Shown: positions 54,455 to 63,645 of the stretch, in pieces
How the letters are laid out: each line of letters opens with the position of its first letter
Position numbering within the stretch: the stretch's first letter is position 1
NCBI GenBank assembly: GCA_022826865.1
Contig: JAJDUC010000028.1
Coordinates: 124,001 to 188,000 of the forward strand
Direction of reading: 5' to 3'
Length of the DNA: 64,000 nt
Source: Anaerolineae bacterium
GTDB taxonomy: Bacteria > Chloroflexota > Anaerolineae > Aggregatilineales > Phototrophicaceae
Program-made: the position numbers and the translations under genes
The notes under the pieces: generated by a model
What the model was told of the DNA's origin: nothing
The model's database searches: none
What the model saw: the letters and a program-made list of their open reading frames with translations, nothing else

Positions 54455-55609
54455 CTAATCGCCATTGCTGGGGATCTTGAGCAGGATAACCGAGACATTG
54501 TCCCCTCCGCCACGACCATTCGCTAACCTGACCAGATTGTCGCAGGCGGCCTGCGGCGTTTCCGCCTCCAAAGCGACCTGCATCATTGTGCGGTCGTCGA
54601 GCGCGTCCCAGAGGCCGTCGGTACAGATGAGGACCTGGGCGGCCGGCGGCAGCGCCCGAACAAGCCGCTCCATCCTGAGTTTTTCATTTTGGCCAATCGC
54701 GCGGTAAAGAACGTTCTTCTGAGGATAATTGTCGGCTTCTTCCGGCGTCAGTTCTTTCAAGTCCAAGAGCCGCTGCACCAAAGTATGATCGGTGGTTAAC
54801 TGCTCGATCTTGTCATCATGCATGAGATATGCGCGGCTATCGCCGACGTGAACCAGATAAGCCAGATTGCCGACGATGGCGACGGCCGAGAGGGTCGTGC
54901 CGCCACCCGGCACACCTTTAATCACCGCCAGATTCGCTTTTTCCGAGGCGTTGACCAGCGCTTCCAGGATTGTCGGGCTGTCGCCGGCGCCAAAGTTGCG
55001 GAGCAGAGGCACGTAGATCTTTTCCAGCATTTCCGATGCCAGCGTCTGCACGGCGATGCCCGCGGCTTTCTCTCCGTCCAGGTGCCCGCCCATCCCGTCG
55101 GCGACCACGAAGAATCCAAAATCGGGCCGGTTGTCCACAGTAATCGAATGCCATTGCATGCCGAAGCAGGCGTCCTCGTTGTTGTTGCGACCGGTGCCGA
55201 CATCGCTGGCGATGCCATAAGTCAGGGCGTTTCGCTGCCGCGTGAGAATCGGCTTGGGCGTGGGTGGCCGTTCTCGCTTGACCGGCTGCGGCGGGGGAGC
55301 TTGCTCGCGCTCCGGCGGCGATTCAGCTTCCGCGCCAGCCTCGGATGAGGACGGATCCGGCAGCGGTTCCGCCTTTTCCCGCTCTCCCAACTCAAAAAGA
55401 GGCGCTTGCGCCGGCCCCTTGCTGTGAATGGCCGAGCCGCTCGAACTGGCCTCAGACTCGGAATCCGCCGCGACCGAAGGCTGCGCTTCCCGAATTGGCG
55501 TTTCGACGGTCTGCTCGCGGCTGGGCGTCACATGTGATGCGCGGCGAGTGGCGCTGCCGCGCCCGGCGCCTTGGCTGGATTGCCCCAGTAGCTTACGAAT
55601 TAAGTTCAT
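54455..55609 (-). CDS. PP2C-type serine/threonine phosphatase with disordered N-terminus
   Basis: 384 residues. The first about 125 residues are Ser/Pro/Glu-rich and poorly structured. The rest is a full PP2C domain: GRNNNEDACFG, VADGMGGHLDGEKAAG, VGDSRAYLMHDDKI, TDHTLVQRLLD and LICTDGLWDALDD; the metal-binding aspartates are in place. It would dephosphorylate Ser/Thr targets of a kinase encoded elsewhere. AGG seven bases before ATG 55609 supports this start over the longer reading. It may be linked to the response regulator downstream. Confidence 0.93.
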   Translation of the reverse strand: MNLIRKLLGQSSQGAGRGSATRRASHVTPSREQTVETPIREAQPSVAADSESEASSSGSAIHSKGPAQAPLFELGEREKAEPLPDPSSSEAGAEAESPPEREQAPPPQPVKRERPPTPKPILTRQRNALTYGIASDVGTGRNNNEDACFGMQWHSITVDNRPDFGFFVVADGMGGHLDGEKAAGIAVQTLASEMLEKIYVPLLRNFGAGDSPTILEALVNASEKANLAVIKGVPGGGTTLSAVAIVGNLAYLVHVGDSRAYLMHDDKIEQLTTDHTLVQRLLDLKELTPEEADNYPQKNVLYRAIGQNEKLRMERLVRALPPAAQVLICTDGLWDALDDRTMMQVALEAETPQAACDNLVRLANGRGGGDNVSVILLKIPSNGD

Positions 55610-55784
55610 GCGACTGCCTGAAAGGCACAAGGCTTGGCGCGCGTTGCTGCGCGCTCGAATCCGCGAGAATCCCTCTGCACACCAGCGCCCGTAATCGACC
55701 TGCGTTCAACGAAATTGACTTGACAATTATATTTTAGCAATCACAATGGCGCAATTATCGGCTTGTATGGGCGCCTGCGCCATG

Positions 55785-56978
55785 GGCCTTTCCGATGCGC
55801 CGCTCTCCATCTATATACATATCCCGTTTTGCAGCGTTCGCTGCTCCTATTGCGCCTTCAATACTTATACGGACCTGAATCGCCTCATTCCGGATTATGT
55901 CGATGCCTTGTGCCGCGACCTCGTTTTCGCCGCTCGGCATAATCCGCACGAGACCGTGCATTCTGTGTATTTCGGCGGTGGAACGCCGTCTCTGTTGCCG
56001 GCCGAACAGTTTGGGCGTTTGCTCGATCAACTGCGATGCAGCTTTGCTTTACCTTCAGACTGCGAAATCTCGCTTGAAGCCAATCCCGACAATCTGACCG
56101 GCGGCTATCTCAAAGACCTGCGCCGCCTCGGCTTCAACCGTCTCAGCATTGGCATGCAGTCGGCGGACGCCGCAATCCTGCGGATGTTCGATCGACAGCA
56201 TGATCTGGCGGCTGTCGCGGCTGCCATGAATGCCGCGCGCCGGGCGGGTTTCGACAATGTCAATCTGGATGTCATCTTCGCTTCGCCCAATGAGACGCTC
56301 GCCGATTGGCGGCGAACGGTCGAAACGGTTTTGCAATTTGAGCCGGAGCATGTCTCCATGTACGGCCTTGAGTTGAAAGGCGGCACAGTCCTGCGGCAAC
56401 GCGTCGACGCCGGCGAATTGCCCAAGCCCGATGACGATCTCTTCGCTGACATGTATGAACTTGCGTCGGCATATCTGGAGGCCGGCGGCTACTGCCAATA
56501 CGAGATCAGCAACTGGCGCCGCCCGGGCAAAGAGTGCCGCCACAACTTGCAGTATTGGCGCAATCTGGCGTATATCGGCGTCGGCGCCGGCGCGCACGGT
56601 TTCGCCGGAGGCTATCGCTATTCGACGATTGCGGCGCCGGAAAGATATATCAGCGCTCTTGGCGGCGAGATGGCGAAACCAGCGCCGTTTCCCCTGACGC
56701 CGGCCGTCGCCAAATACTCACTGCTGGATGCGGCGGAGGAAATGTACGAGACGGTCATGATGGGCATGCGCCTGACGCGCGAGGGCATCGACTTGCCGCG
56801 CTTTATGGCGCGCTTTGGGCGGGATTTCCTTGATATTTTCGCGCCGTCGGTCGCCAGATTGGAAGCGCTTGGATTGATCGAGACCACCTCGGATCGCCTG
56901 CGCCTGAGCCGGGCCGGCAGGCTGCTCAGCAACGCGGTGATACGCGAGTTTGTAGAGAGCCTCAGTCAACCGGAATAA
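55785..56978 (+). CDS. hemW: HemW radical-SAM protein
   Basis: Radical SAM protein related to coproporphyrinogen III oxidase. The cluster motif is [11 protein letters not shown] within [11 protein letters not shown], followed by [11 protein letters not shown] and [11 protein letters not shown]. The C-terminal HemN-like domain includes ARFGRDFLD. HemW proteins are proposed to bind or deliver haem rather than act as oxidases; CSYCAF instead of the CDYCDF-type motif of HemN agrees. The start is unsure: ATGs at 55746 and 55767 are also open, none with a good ribosome site; 55785 is nearest the family N-terminus. It ends overlapping fni by 17 bases. Confidence 0.9.
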   Translation, partial: GLSDAPLSIYIHIPFCSVRCSYCAFNTYTDLNRLIPDYVDALCRDLVFAARHNPHETVHSVYFGGGTPSLLPAEQFGRLLDQLRCSFALPSDCEISLEANPDNLTGGYLKDLRRLGFNRLSIGMQSADAAILRMFDRQHDLAAVAAAMNAARRAGFDNVNLDVIFASPNETLADWRRTVETVLQFEPEHVSMYGLELKGGTVLRQRVDAGELPKPDDDLFADMYELASAYLEAGGYCQYEISNWRRPGKECRHNLQYWRNLAYIGVGAGAHGFAGGYRYSTIAAPERYISALGGEMAKPAPFPLTPAVAKYSLLDAAEEMYETVMMGMRLTREGIDLPRFMARFGRDFLDIFAPSVARLEALGLIETTSDRLRLSRAGRLLSNAVIREFVESLSQPE

Positions 56979-58005
56979 GTTCGGCGCGTCTCAAGGCCTC
57001 CAGGTCGCGCGAGGCGCTGCAAAGCATTGCGATGCGCAATTGCGCCTTCAACTCTCGGATTAATTCGTTCACCGCCTCGGCGGAATCGCTGGCGCTGCGC
57101 AGGAATGGGCTGGCCAAACCGGCCAGATCCGCGCCTAAGGCCAGGCATTTGGCGATGTCGATGCCGTCGCGCAAGCCGCCGCTGGCGAAAATGGGCAGCT
57201 TCGGGGCCGCGCCGCGCGCGATTTGAATGGCGTCGGCTGTTGGAATGCCCCAATCGGCGAAGCTGCGCGCCACACGCGCATGGAATGCCGTCGGCGCGCG
57301 ATGAAACTCAACTTCGCTCCAGGACGTGCCGCCCGAACCGGCCACATCAATCGCCGCCACGCCGGCATTCGCCAGAGACCTTACATTCGAATCCGAGAAG
57401 CCCCAGCCGACTTCTTTTGCAATGACTGGAACCGGCAGTTTTGCGCAGACGGCTTCCACTTTGTTCAACAGGCCGGAGAAATCAATATCGCCTTCCGCCT
57501 GGACTGCCTCTTGCAAGACGTTGAAGTGCAGAATCAGCGCGTCAGCGCCGGCGATGTCCACCGCCCGCTGACATTGCGCCAGCCCATAGCCGTAATTTAA
57601 CTGCACGGCGCCAACGTTGGCGAACAAGAGAATATCGGGCGCGACATCGCGAACGGCGTAGCTATGGCCCAGGGTTTCATCTTCAATAGCGGCGCGTTGA
57701 GATCCCAAGCCCAGGGCGATTTGATGCGCCTGCGCGCCGAGCGCAAGATTGCGGTTGATCGCGCGCGCAATGTCCGTTCCGCCTGTCATAGAAGAGATCA
57801 GAATGGGCGCGGCCAAGCGCTTCCCGAGAAGCTCAAGCGATGTATCGATCTCGGTCAGGCTCATTTCCGGCAGCGCCTGATGCATAAATCGAAACCGTTC
57901 CAGTCCGGTTTTCAAACGGGGGAACTGCACATCCTCTTCCAGATTGATGCGAATATGATCGACCTTGCGACTCTCGGTGCTGGGCTGCTCCGTGACTTTT
58001 GCCAT
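56962..58005 (-). CDS. fni: Type 2 isopentenyl-diphosphate isomerase
   Basis: FMN-dependent enzyme that interconverts isopentenyl and dimethylallyl diphosphate for isoprenoids. It has [43 protein letters not shown] (the HLNxxQE-type motif), [10 protein letters not shown] and the phosphate-binding VAGSGGTSW. 347 residues is full length. It converges with hemW with a 17-base overlap. Confidence 0.96.
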   Translation of the reverse strand: MAKVTEQPSTESRKVDHIRINLEEDVQFPRLKTGLERFRFMHQALPEMSLTEIDTSLELLGKRLAAPILISSMTGGTDIARAINRNLALGAQAHQIALGLGSQRAAIEDETLGHSYAVRDVAPDILLFANVGAVQLNYGYGLAQCQRAVDIAGADALILHFNVLQEAVQAEGDIDFSGLLNKVEAVCAKLPVPVIAKEVGWGFSDSNVRSLANAGVAAIDVAGSGGTSWSEVEFHRAPTAFHARVARSFADWGIPTADAIQIARGAAPKLPIFASGGLRDGIDIAKCLALGADLAGLASPFLRSASDSAEAVNELIRELKAQLRIAMLCSASRDLEALRRAELIPVD

Positions 58006-58206
58006 CGACTGGTGTTCCTTATGTAAGAGTGTCTTGAAAATGGTATCCTACAAACCGAGAGGGGGCGTGTCAATCACAGCCGCTCGGCGGCAGCGAGAAT
58101 GGCTACTGCGCTCACACAAAATATCAACGGTCTTCGGCTAACGCCAATTTCGGTTTGACAAATATGTGGACCGCGCAATCAGGCTAGCATGGTATCGGAA
58201 TATCAG

Positions 58207-58212
58207 TATAAT
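58207..58212 (+). promoter_or_regulatory. -10 box upstream of acpP
   Basis: A perfect TATAAT lies 50 bases before the acpP start. The hexamer 17 bases upstream (CTAGCA) is a poor -35. Confidence 0.4.
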
Positions 58213-58262
58213 TGGTTGGCGAGAAGTGAGAAGATTTATTTCAGTGTGGAGGTATGGCTGAA

Positions 58263-58499
58263 ATGGCATCGATTGAGGAACGCGTGAAAGGAATCGTGGT
58301 CGAGTTGCTTGGCGTTGAAGATGAGCGCGTCGTTGCCAGCGCCAGCTTCCGTGAGGATCTTGAAGCGGACTCGCTTGACCTCGTAGAATTAATCATGGCA
58401 TTTGAAGAAGAATTCGGCGGCGAAATCAGCGATGAGGACGCGCAAAGAATCGAGACTGTTGGGCAGGCGGTGGAGTACATTAAGTCCAATATGGAATGA
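58263..58499 (+). CDS. acpP: Acyl carrier protein
   Basis: 78-residue carrier whose serine in [11 protein letters not shown] accepts the 4'-phosphopantetheine arm for fatty-acid synthesis. The helix pattern and the acidic surface ([15 protein letters not shown]) are typical. The ATG at 58263 is chosen because GGAGG is ten bases before it; the ATG at 58254 would leave only one base after GGAGG. No other fab genes are nearby. A terminator follows at 58530-58554. Confidence 0.96.
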   Translation: MASIEERVKGIVVELLGVEDERVVASASFREDLEADSLDLVELIMAFEEEFGGEISDEDAQRIETVGQAVEYIKSNME

Positions 58500-58529
58500 T
58501 CAGCGAGACATTCTTCATTTATAACTCTT

Positions 58530-58554
58530 AAGAGGTAGCGGACGCTGCCTCTTT
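58530..58554 (+). terminator. Terminator after acpP
   Basis: AAGAGGTAGC pairs with GCTGCCTCTT around a GGAC loop (one G-U pair), then TCGCTTTC. It is 30 bases after the acpP stop. Confidence 0.7.
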
Positions 58555-58561
58555 CGCTTTC

Positions 58562-58732
58562 ACGGCAGCGCTGTTGGATTCCGAAAGCCTGGTGCAGCCA
58601 ATCGCGGGCGGCCACAGCATCAACTGGCTGCTCGGGCATACCTTATCGGCCCGCAGTTCCCCGTTGCAGTATGTCGGCGCTAACCCGGTCTGGTCCGATG
58701 AAGCGGCGATGAGCGCGGCCGCCTGTCCCTAA
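58562..58732 (+). pseudogene. Remnant of a DinB-family gene
   Basis: A 56-codon open frame with no start codon reads ALLDSESLVQPIAGGHSINW followed by LLGHTLSARS and GANPVWSDEAAM, then a stop. This resembles the first histidine-bearing helix of DinB/YfiT-like proteins (the pattern GxxSIxWLLGH). Both ends of the domain are missing, and it overlaps the 3' end of the opposite-strand membrane protein gene, so it looks like a decayed fragment. The DinB match is by eye. Confidence 0.4.
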
Positions 58733-59312
58733 GCAGCGACGCGATAGCAATCACGATTATCCCGCTGTAGCTCAAACAGTTAATCCACAAACCGGCGCCG
58801 GCGCTTGCGCCTTGGTCCAGCAGCGCAAACAGATCCAAGGCCTGCGCAGCCCCGTGGAGCGCGCTGCCAATGCCCAGGATCGATATCACAATCAATACAT
58901 AAGGTCGCAGCAGCCGCAATTTGAAAGGTGTGGCAGCCGCGCCAGTTACCAGGCTTACAAGGGCAAGTGTGAATTGCTGGCTGTAATTTGTATTGCGAAT
59001 GTCGTAGAGAAATTCAAATGGGGGCAGTTGCGCCAGAGCAAGCAACAGTATGAGGATGAAACTAAGCCAGCGCCGGGTCCGGCCACCGGCCAGCAGTCCC
59101 AGGGCGACTGACAGGATGACCAGTTGCAAGCGCAATTCCAGCGGCGCCAAGAGCGCTGGAATCGTCTGACGCTGCAAGGGGTGTAGGCTTGCCCATTCGG
59201 AAAGGTCATAGGCATTGAGCGTCATAGGCGCCGACGGCGCGACCACCCAAGGCAACAAATACCCCAGGAGCGCCGCGGCCAGGAATAGGTAGAGAATCAG
59301 CGTCTGTCTCAT
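58680..59312 (-). CDS. Polytopic membrane protein, unknown
   Basis: 210 residues with five or six membrane helices and a 30-residue outer loop after the first (PSAPMTLNAYDLSEWASLHPL). It has a basic C-terminus (RDRRPRSSPLHRTRPG). There are no motifs I recognise. It is 91 bases downstream of the glycosyltransferase gene on the same strand and may belong to the polysaccharide cluster. Confidence 0.6.
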   Translation of the reverse strand: MRQTLILYLFLAAALLGYLLPWVVAPSAPMTLNAYDLSEWASLHPLQRQTIPALLAPLELRLQLVILSVALGLLAGGRTRRWLSFILILLLALAQLPPFEFLYDIRNTNYSQQFTLALVSLVTGAAATPFKLRLLRPYVLIVISILGIGSALHGAAQALDLFALLDQGASAGAGLWINCLSYSGIIVIAIASLLRDRRPRSSPLHRTRPG

Positions 59313-59403
59313 CTTCTACGCAATATCATACCGGGCGCAAGCGCGTATCAGAAGTGTCGCCAGAAGCACAGCCCATTCTGTCCATTCTGTCATTGTTAAT
59401 CGT

Positions 59404-60543
59404 TTAGCCGTTTAAGAGGCCCTGATATATCGCGCGCAACTGAGCTGCCGCCCGCGTCCATGTGAACTTGGTCGCCTGCTGGAAGCCAGCGCTTACAAGG
59501 CGCTTGCGCGTCTTGGCATCGCCTTCTATGGCGCGGATGGCGTCGCCAATTGCGGATACGTCGTATGGATTGACGAGCAGGGCGGCCTCGCCGGCGACCT
59601 CTGGCAGCGATGACAGATTGCTGGTGATGACCGGTGTTCCGCAGGCCATGGCCTCCAGCAGGGGCAAGCCGAAGCCCTCGTAAAGAGACGGCATCAGCAG
59701 CATGCGCGCGCCGCTATACAGAGCCGGCAGCTGCTTGTCTTCGGCGAAACCCAGAAGATGTACAAAGTCGGTCATATCGCTGCGCGCGATTGTGCGCTTC
59801 ATCTCCGCGTCAAGCCAGCCGCGGCCGCCGGCAATCGCATAATGCAGGTCCAGCCCTTGAGAACGCAGTTGGGCGAGGGCTTCAATAACGCGACTGTAAT
59901 TCTTGCGCGGCTGCACCGTGCCTACCGACAAAATATAGTTGATGCCGCCCAATCCGTGCTTGTGCAACGCTTTTTCAAGGGCTCCTCGATCTTCAACGGG
60001 ACGGAAGCGCAACCCAACTCCGCTGTATAAGACGGTGATTTTTTCGGCTGGCGTGTCATAGAGCGCCACCAGGTCGGCTTTTGTCGCCTCGGAATCCGCC
60101 AGCACATGGTCCGCCAGCGCGACGGAACGCGGCACCACGACATCCAGATAAGCCTTGAGCGGCGGGCTGGCGGCCGCCGGCACGCGCTCGAAAGACAGAT
60201 CGTGCACGGTGAGCAGACTTACTGTACCGGGCAAGGTCGGCGGCAGAACAAAATCCGTCGCATGAAACAGGTCAATGCGACCGGTGAAGAAATTGACCGG
60301 CAGCGGAATCCGAGCGCGCTGCCAGATTCTCGCCAGCCAGCGTGGTGTCAGCGGCGTCGGTTTCCAATGAAAGTTTGGGGCCGGCGCTTGCGGAAGCTGC
60401 GCGCGCCGGGCGCCGGCAACGAACAGGCGGTAATCGTAGCCCGCATCAAGCTCCCCCAGCGCGGCCGTCAATTCTCGCGCATAACGTCCGATACCGGCGG
60501 TTTGTTCATAAGCGGGCGTATAGTCGATCGCGATGCGGCGCAC
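59404..60543 (-). CDS. Glycosyltransferase family 4 enzyme
   Basis: 379 residues, GT-B fold. The N-terminal half has DYTPAYEQTAGIGRYARELTAA (acceptor side). The donor-side signature is MPSLYEGFGLPLLEAMACGT, with the E-x7-E pair, followed by VITSNLSSLPEVAG. It transfers a sugar from an activated donor, probably during surface polysaccharide assembly; the sugar is not predictable. It is in a minus-strand run with GtrA, two O-antigen-ligase-like genes and a UXS-like epimerase; the GtrA gene stops two bases before it. Confidence 0.93.
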   Translation of the reverse strand: MRRIAIDYTPAYEQTAGIGRYARELTAALGELDAGYDYRLFVAGARRAQLPQAPAPNFHWKPTPLTPRWLARIWQRARIPLPVNFFTGRIDLFHATDFVLPPTLPGTVSLLTVHDLSFERVPAAASPPLKAYLDVVVPRSVALADHVLADSEATKADLVALYDTPAEKITVLYSGVGLRFRPVEDRGALEKALHKHGLGGINYILSVGTVQPRKNYSRVIEALAQLRSQGLDLHYAIAGGRGWLDAEMKRTIARSDMTDFVHLLGFAEDKQLPALYSGARMLLMPSLYEGFGLPLLEAMACGTPVITSNLSSLPEVAGEAALLVNPYDVSAIGDAIRAIEGDAKTRKRLVSAGFQQATKFTWTRAAAQLRAIYQGLLNG

Positions 60544-60544
60544 T

Positions 60545-61150
60545 TTATTCGACGTCGTTGTAAGTCCAGTAGCGATTGGCGAGGAAATTCCAAATCATGA
60601 CCACGACAACCCCAATTATCAGCGCGATCATCGTGCCGAGCTTGTGCTGGTCCAGGAGTTCGGGCGCATATCCGAGGTGGAAGGCCTGGATGACGCTGGT
60701 CGACAAGTCTCCCAGCGGCGCATACATCTGGTCGATCAAGATCGTGCGGATCACCCAGCCGGTGAAACTGACAACGGCGAACTGCGTCAGTTGGAGCTGG
60801 GGGGAGCGCGAACGGGAATCGGGATAAGTCCAGAGCCGGTTCCAGACGAAATTGCTGCATACAGCCAAAATAAAGGCGGCGCTTTGGGCGGCGGCCACAT
60901 TAATCGGGAGCGCTTCGTTCACCGCGTCAACCGGCGGCAGCAGAGTATTCTGTAGAATGAGCACCGTGCCGGCGTCAATCATAAATCCCAGAACGCCGAC
61001 AAAACCAAACTTGATAAAGCGCTCGACTTCCCGTGCCCGCCGTCCGCCGATCCACAGCGAAAGCCGCCGGATAACTTTGTCCATCGGCGTGCGCAGCTTA
61101 TGATGCCTTCTGCCCGCGCGGCCCGCCTCCGATGTCACCACAACCCACAT
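60545..61150 (-). CDS. GtrA-like membrane protein
   Basis: 201 residues with four membrane helices of the GtrA family: FIKFGFVGVLGFMIDAGTVLIL, a second helix with NFVWNRLWTYPDSR, and the C-terminal NFLANRYWTYND that mirrors the second. GtrA proteins are thought to flip or present lipid-linked sugars. The start is uncertain; the ATG at 61150 sits four bases beyond the upstream stop, while an ATG at 61084 gives a shorter, family-typical N-terminus. It is between a glycosyltransferase and a ligase-like gene. Confidence 0.85.
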   Translation of the reverse strand: MWVVVTSEAGRAGRRHHKLRTPMDKVIRRLSLWIGGRRAREVERFIKFGFVGVLGFMIDAGTVLILQNTLLPPVDAVNEALPINVAAAQSAAFILAVCSNFVWNRLWTYPDSRSRSPQLQLTQFAVVSFTGWVIRTILIDQMYAPLGDLSTSVIQAFHLGYAPELLDQHKLGTMIALIIGVVVVMIWNFLANRYWTYNDVE

Positions 61151-61152
61151 GT

Positions 61153-62601
61153 TCAGTCCATCTCAAGCGAATGACTTGTCTGCCAGTATAACATTGCCAA
61201 TACGCTCAATAATACACCGATATGAAAAAAGAGGTTGTTGACAAAGAGGTTGTCAAAAAAACTGTGCGCCGCGATATAAGTCCAGCATCCCAGCAAACCG
61301 ATGGCGCAGGAGCGGGCGAAGAGATCCGGGTGGCCGCGACAGCGCCAGGTTATGGCGAAGACGACGAGCCAGAACGCCAGATAAGCCGACAAGCCGACGA
61401 TGCCGGCTTCCGCAAGTGTGTTCAGGTATAGATTATGGGCATGGCCCAGCGGGAGCTCCCAATTGACCAGTCTATAATCCGCGTAAACAATTTCGTAATT
61501 GCCCAGGCCGACCCCGAAAATCGGCTTGTCATGCGCCATTGCAACGGCGGCCTGCCAATGCGCCAGCCTTTCTATTACAGCGTAATTTGTTGGCGTGATG
61601 TTGACGCCGCGCACATCCGAGATTGTGAACAGGTCGGCGGCAGCCGTGGTCAAGCGGCTGACAATCGCATTTGGCAAAAGGCCGCCCATCCAGAGCCCAA
61701 CGCAGAACAGGGCGACTCCGATTGCGATGATGAGGCCGTGAACAAGCCTTCGCGGTGTGGCGACCAGCATGACAAACAGCGCAAAGGCGCTGCCCAGCCA
61801 GGCCCCGCGGCTCCAGGAGGCGATTAATGCGGCGGCGATGAGAATGGAAGCCAGGCAGTGCCCGCCCGCAGCGACGAGGCGCCATTTGCCAATCGGACAG
61901 CCGCCTCGGATTTGACGCGCGATCGTTAGGCCTTGGCTGTACAGGCCCATGATGGCGACGGGCAGGGCGATGCCCATAAAACCGCCAAAGGGATTGGGTT
62001 GGCCAAAGGTGCCAAAGGCGCGAAAGAAGCGACCTAGAATCAGCAGATGATCGGCGCCGCTGCCGCCGAAAAATGCGTAAAGCCCGACAAGAGCGTTTGC
62101 GGCGGCGCTTACCAGCACGGTAAAAATGAGCCAGCGCCAGTTATCGCCGTCGGCGAGTGAGAGATGCCAAATGAACAGCGCGATGAGAACCCACTTAAGC
62201 CATTCGTTCAACCAGCCGCTGAGCGATTCGCTGGTCCAGGCGCCGATGGCGAAGACAGCGCTTAAGCCGACTGCGGCGAACAAGACGGGATTGGCCGGGC
62301 AGACCAGGATCGGTTTTCGCGCTTGTATACGATGCAAAAGCCAGGCGCCCATATAAATCAGAAGCAGGAGTTGGCCAATCTGAATTGGCAAAACGCCGGG
62401 CGCTTCCGTCGCGATCAGAGAGCGCAGGGGAGACAACGTCAAGAGGACTGCCAGCATGACGAGCGGCGTGCTGGGCAAAAGCAGGGTGCAGAGCAGAATG
62501 AGCGCGCCCGGCAATAAGAGCGGAGGAGGCAAGGCGCTGTACAGCGCCGCCGCAATTGCGGCAACCAGCAATGCGCTGCGGCGGTTTACTCTGACGGCCA
62601 T
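61153..62601 (-). CDS. O-antigen ligase/polymerase-like (Wzy/WaaL) membrane protein
   Basis: 482 residues, ten to twelve membrane helices. The large outer loop holds GVGLGNYEIVYADYRLVN and then LGHAHNLYLNTLAEAGIVGL, the O-antigen ligase signature with its conserved His-Asn. It should polymerise or attach a lipid-linked glycan. It lies one base from the UXS-like gene, so the two are co-transcribed. Confidence 0.9.
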   Translation of the reverse strand: MAVRVNRRSALLVAAIAAALYSALPPPLLLPGALILLCTLLLPSTPLVMLAVLLTLSPLRSLIATEAPGVLPIQIGQLLLLIYMGAWLLHRIQARKPILVCPANPVLFAAVGLSAVFAIGAWTSESLSGWLNEWLKWVLIALFIWHLSLADGDNWRWLIFTVLVSAAANALVGLYAFFGGSGADHLLILGRFFRAFGTFGQPNPFGGFMGIALPVAIMGLYSQGLTIARQIRGGCPIGKWRLVAAGGHCLASILIAAALIASWSRGAWLGSAFALFVMLVATPRRLVHGLIIAIGVALFCVGLWMGGLLPNAIVSRLTTAAADLFTISDVRGVNITPTNYAVIERLAHWQAAVAMAHDKPIFGVGLGNYEIVYADYRLVNWELPLGHAHNLYLNTLAEAGIVGLSAYLAFWLVVFAITWRCRGHPDLFARSCAIGLLGCWTYIAAHSFFDNLFVNNLFFHIGVLLSVLAMLYWQTSHSLEMD

Positions 62602-62602
62602 G

Positions 62603-63550
62603 TCAGGCGGGTTCGGTCAAGACATCGCGGAAGTAACGAATCGTCAGTTGGAGGCCTTGCTCCAGTTCAACTTGCGGCTGCCAATTCAAGACCGCATGCG
62701 CGCGGGAGGTATCGGGCTTGCGCGTCTGCGGGTCGCCTTCGGTCCTGGCGCCGACCGCGAACACGCTGCCGGCGGCGTTATTGGCTATCCCGTTCACAAT
62801 TTTGGCGAATTCCAGTACGCTGATCTCCCGGGTTGTGCCAATGTTGACCGGATCGACAAAGTCGCTTTGCAGCAGCCTGACGACGCCTTCAACCAGGTCG
62901 TCAATATATTGGAAACAGCGTGTCTGCGAGCCATCTCCGTAGATGGTCAAGGCTTCGCCGCGTATGGCCTGCCCGATGAAGTTTGGCACGACGCGCCCGT
63001 CGTCAAGGCGCATGCGCGGGCCATAGGTATTGAAGATCCGTACGATCCTCGTTTCCATGCCATGCTGACGGTGGTAGGCCATCACCAGCGCTTCCGCATA
63101 GCGTTTCGCCTCGTCGTAGACGCCGCGCGGGCCGACCAGGTCAACATTGCCGGCATAAGATTCGCTTTGTGGATGCACCAGCGGATCGCCATAGACCTCA
63201 GATGTCGAGGCGAGCAAGAAGCGCGCGTTTTTCGCCCGCGCCAGACCCAGAGCATTGTGCGTTCCGAGGGCGCCGACTTTCAGCGTCTGGATGGGATACT
63301 TCAGGTAGTCCATCGGGCTGGCTGGCGAGGCAAAGTGCAAGATGGCGTCGATTGGGCCGGGCACGTGGATGAAGTTGCTGACGTCATGATAAATAAATTC
63401 GAAGGCGCGATTGCCAGCCAGATGGGCGATATTGTCCTGAGTCCCGGTGATGAGATTGTCCATGGCGACGACGCGGGAGCCATCGGCCAGGAAGCGATCA
63501 CACAAATGCGAGCCGATGAAACCCGCGCCACCTGTGATTAAGACGCGCAA
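62603..63550 (-). CDS. NAD-dependent sugar-nucleotide epimerase/dehydratase, UDP-xylose-synthase-like
   Basis: 315 residues: NAD loop [11 protein letters not shown], catalytic [14 protein letters not shown], and [16 protein letters not shown] with the YxxxK pair. The last motif, plus [15 protein letters not shown] and [17 protein letters not shown], matches UDP-glucuronate decarboxylases, which make UDP-xylose, better than dTDP-glucose dehydratases. It provides an activated sugar for the surrounding glycan genes. It sits between two O-antigen-ligase-like genes. Confidence 0.9.
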   Translation of the reverse strand: MRVLITGGAGFIGSHLCDRFLADGSRVVAMDNLITGTQDNIAHLAGNRAFEFIYHDVSNFIHVPGPIDAILHFASPASPMDYLKYPIQTLKVGALGTHNALGLARAKNARFLLASTSEVYGDPLVHPQSESYAGNVDLVGPRGVYDEAKRYAEALVMAYHRQHGMETRIVRIFNTYGPRMRLDDGRVVPNFIGQAIRGEALTIYGDGSQTRCFQYIDDLVEGVVRLLQSDFVDPVNIGTTREISVLEFAKIVNGIANNAAGSVFAVGARTEGDPQTRKPDTSRAHAVLNWQPQVELEQGLQLTIRYFRDVLTEPA

Positions 63551-63645
63551 TCCGTTTTGCCTTCGTCAGCCATTTTCGCGGTCAGTGTACCACAGCTGCC
63601 GGGCGGCGGGTACGCGGAGAATCTGCCACCCAATCGCGCGCCAGG

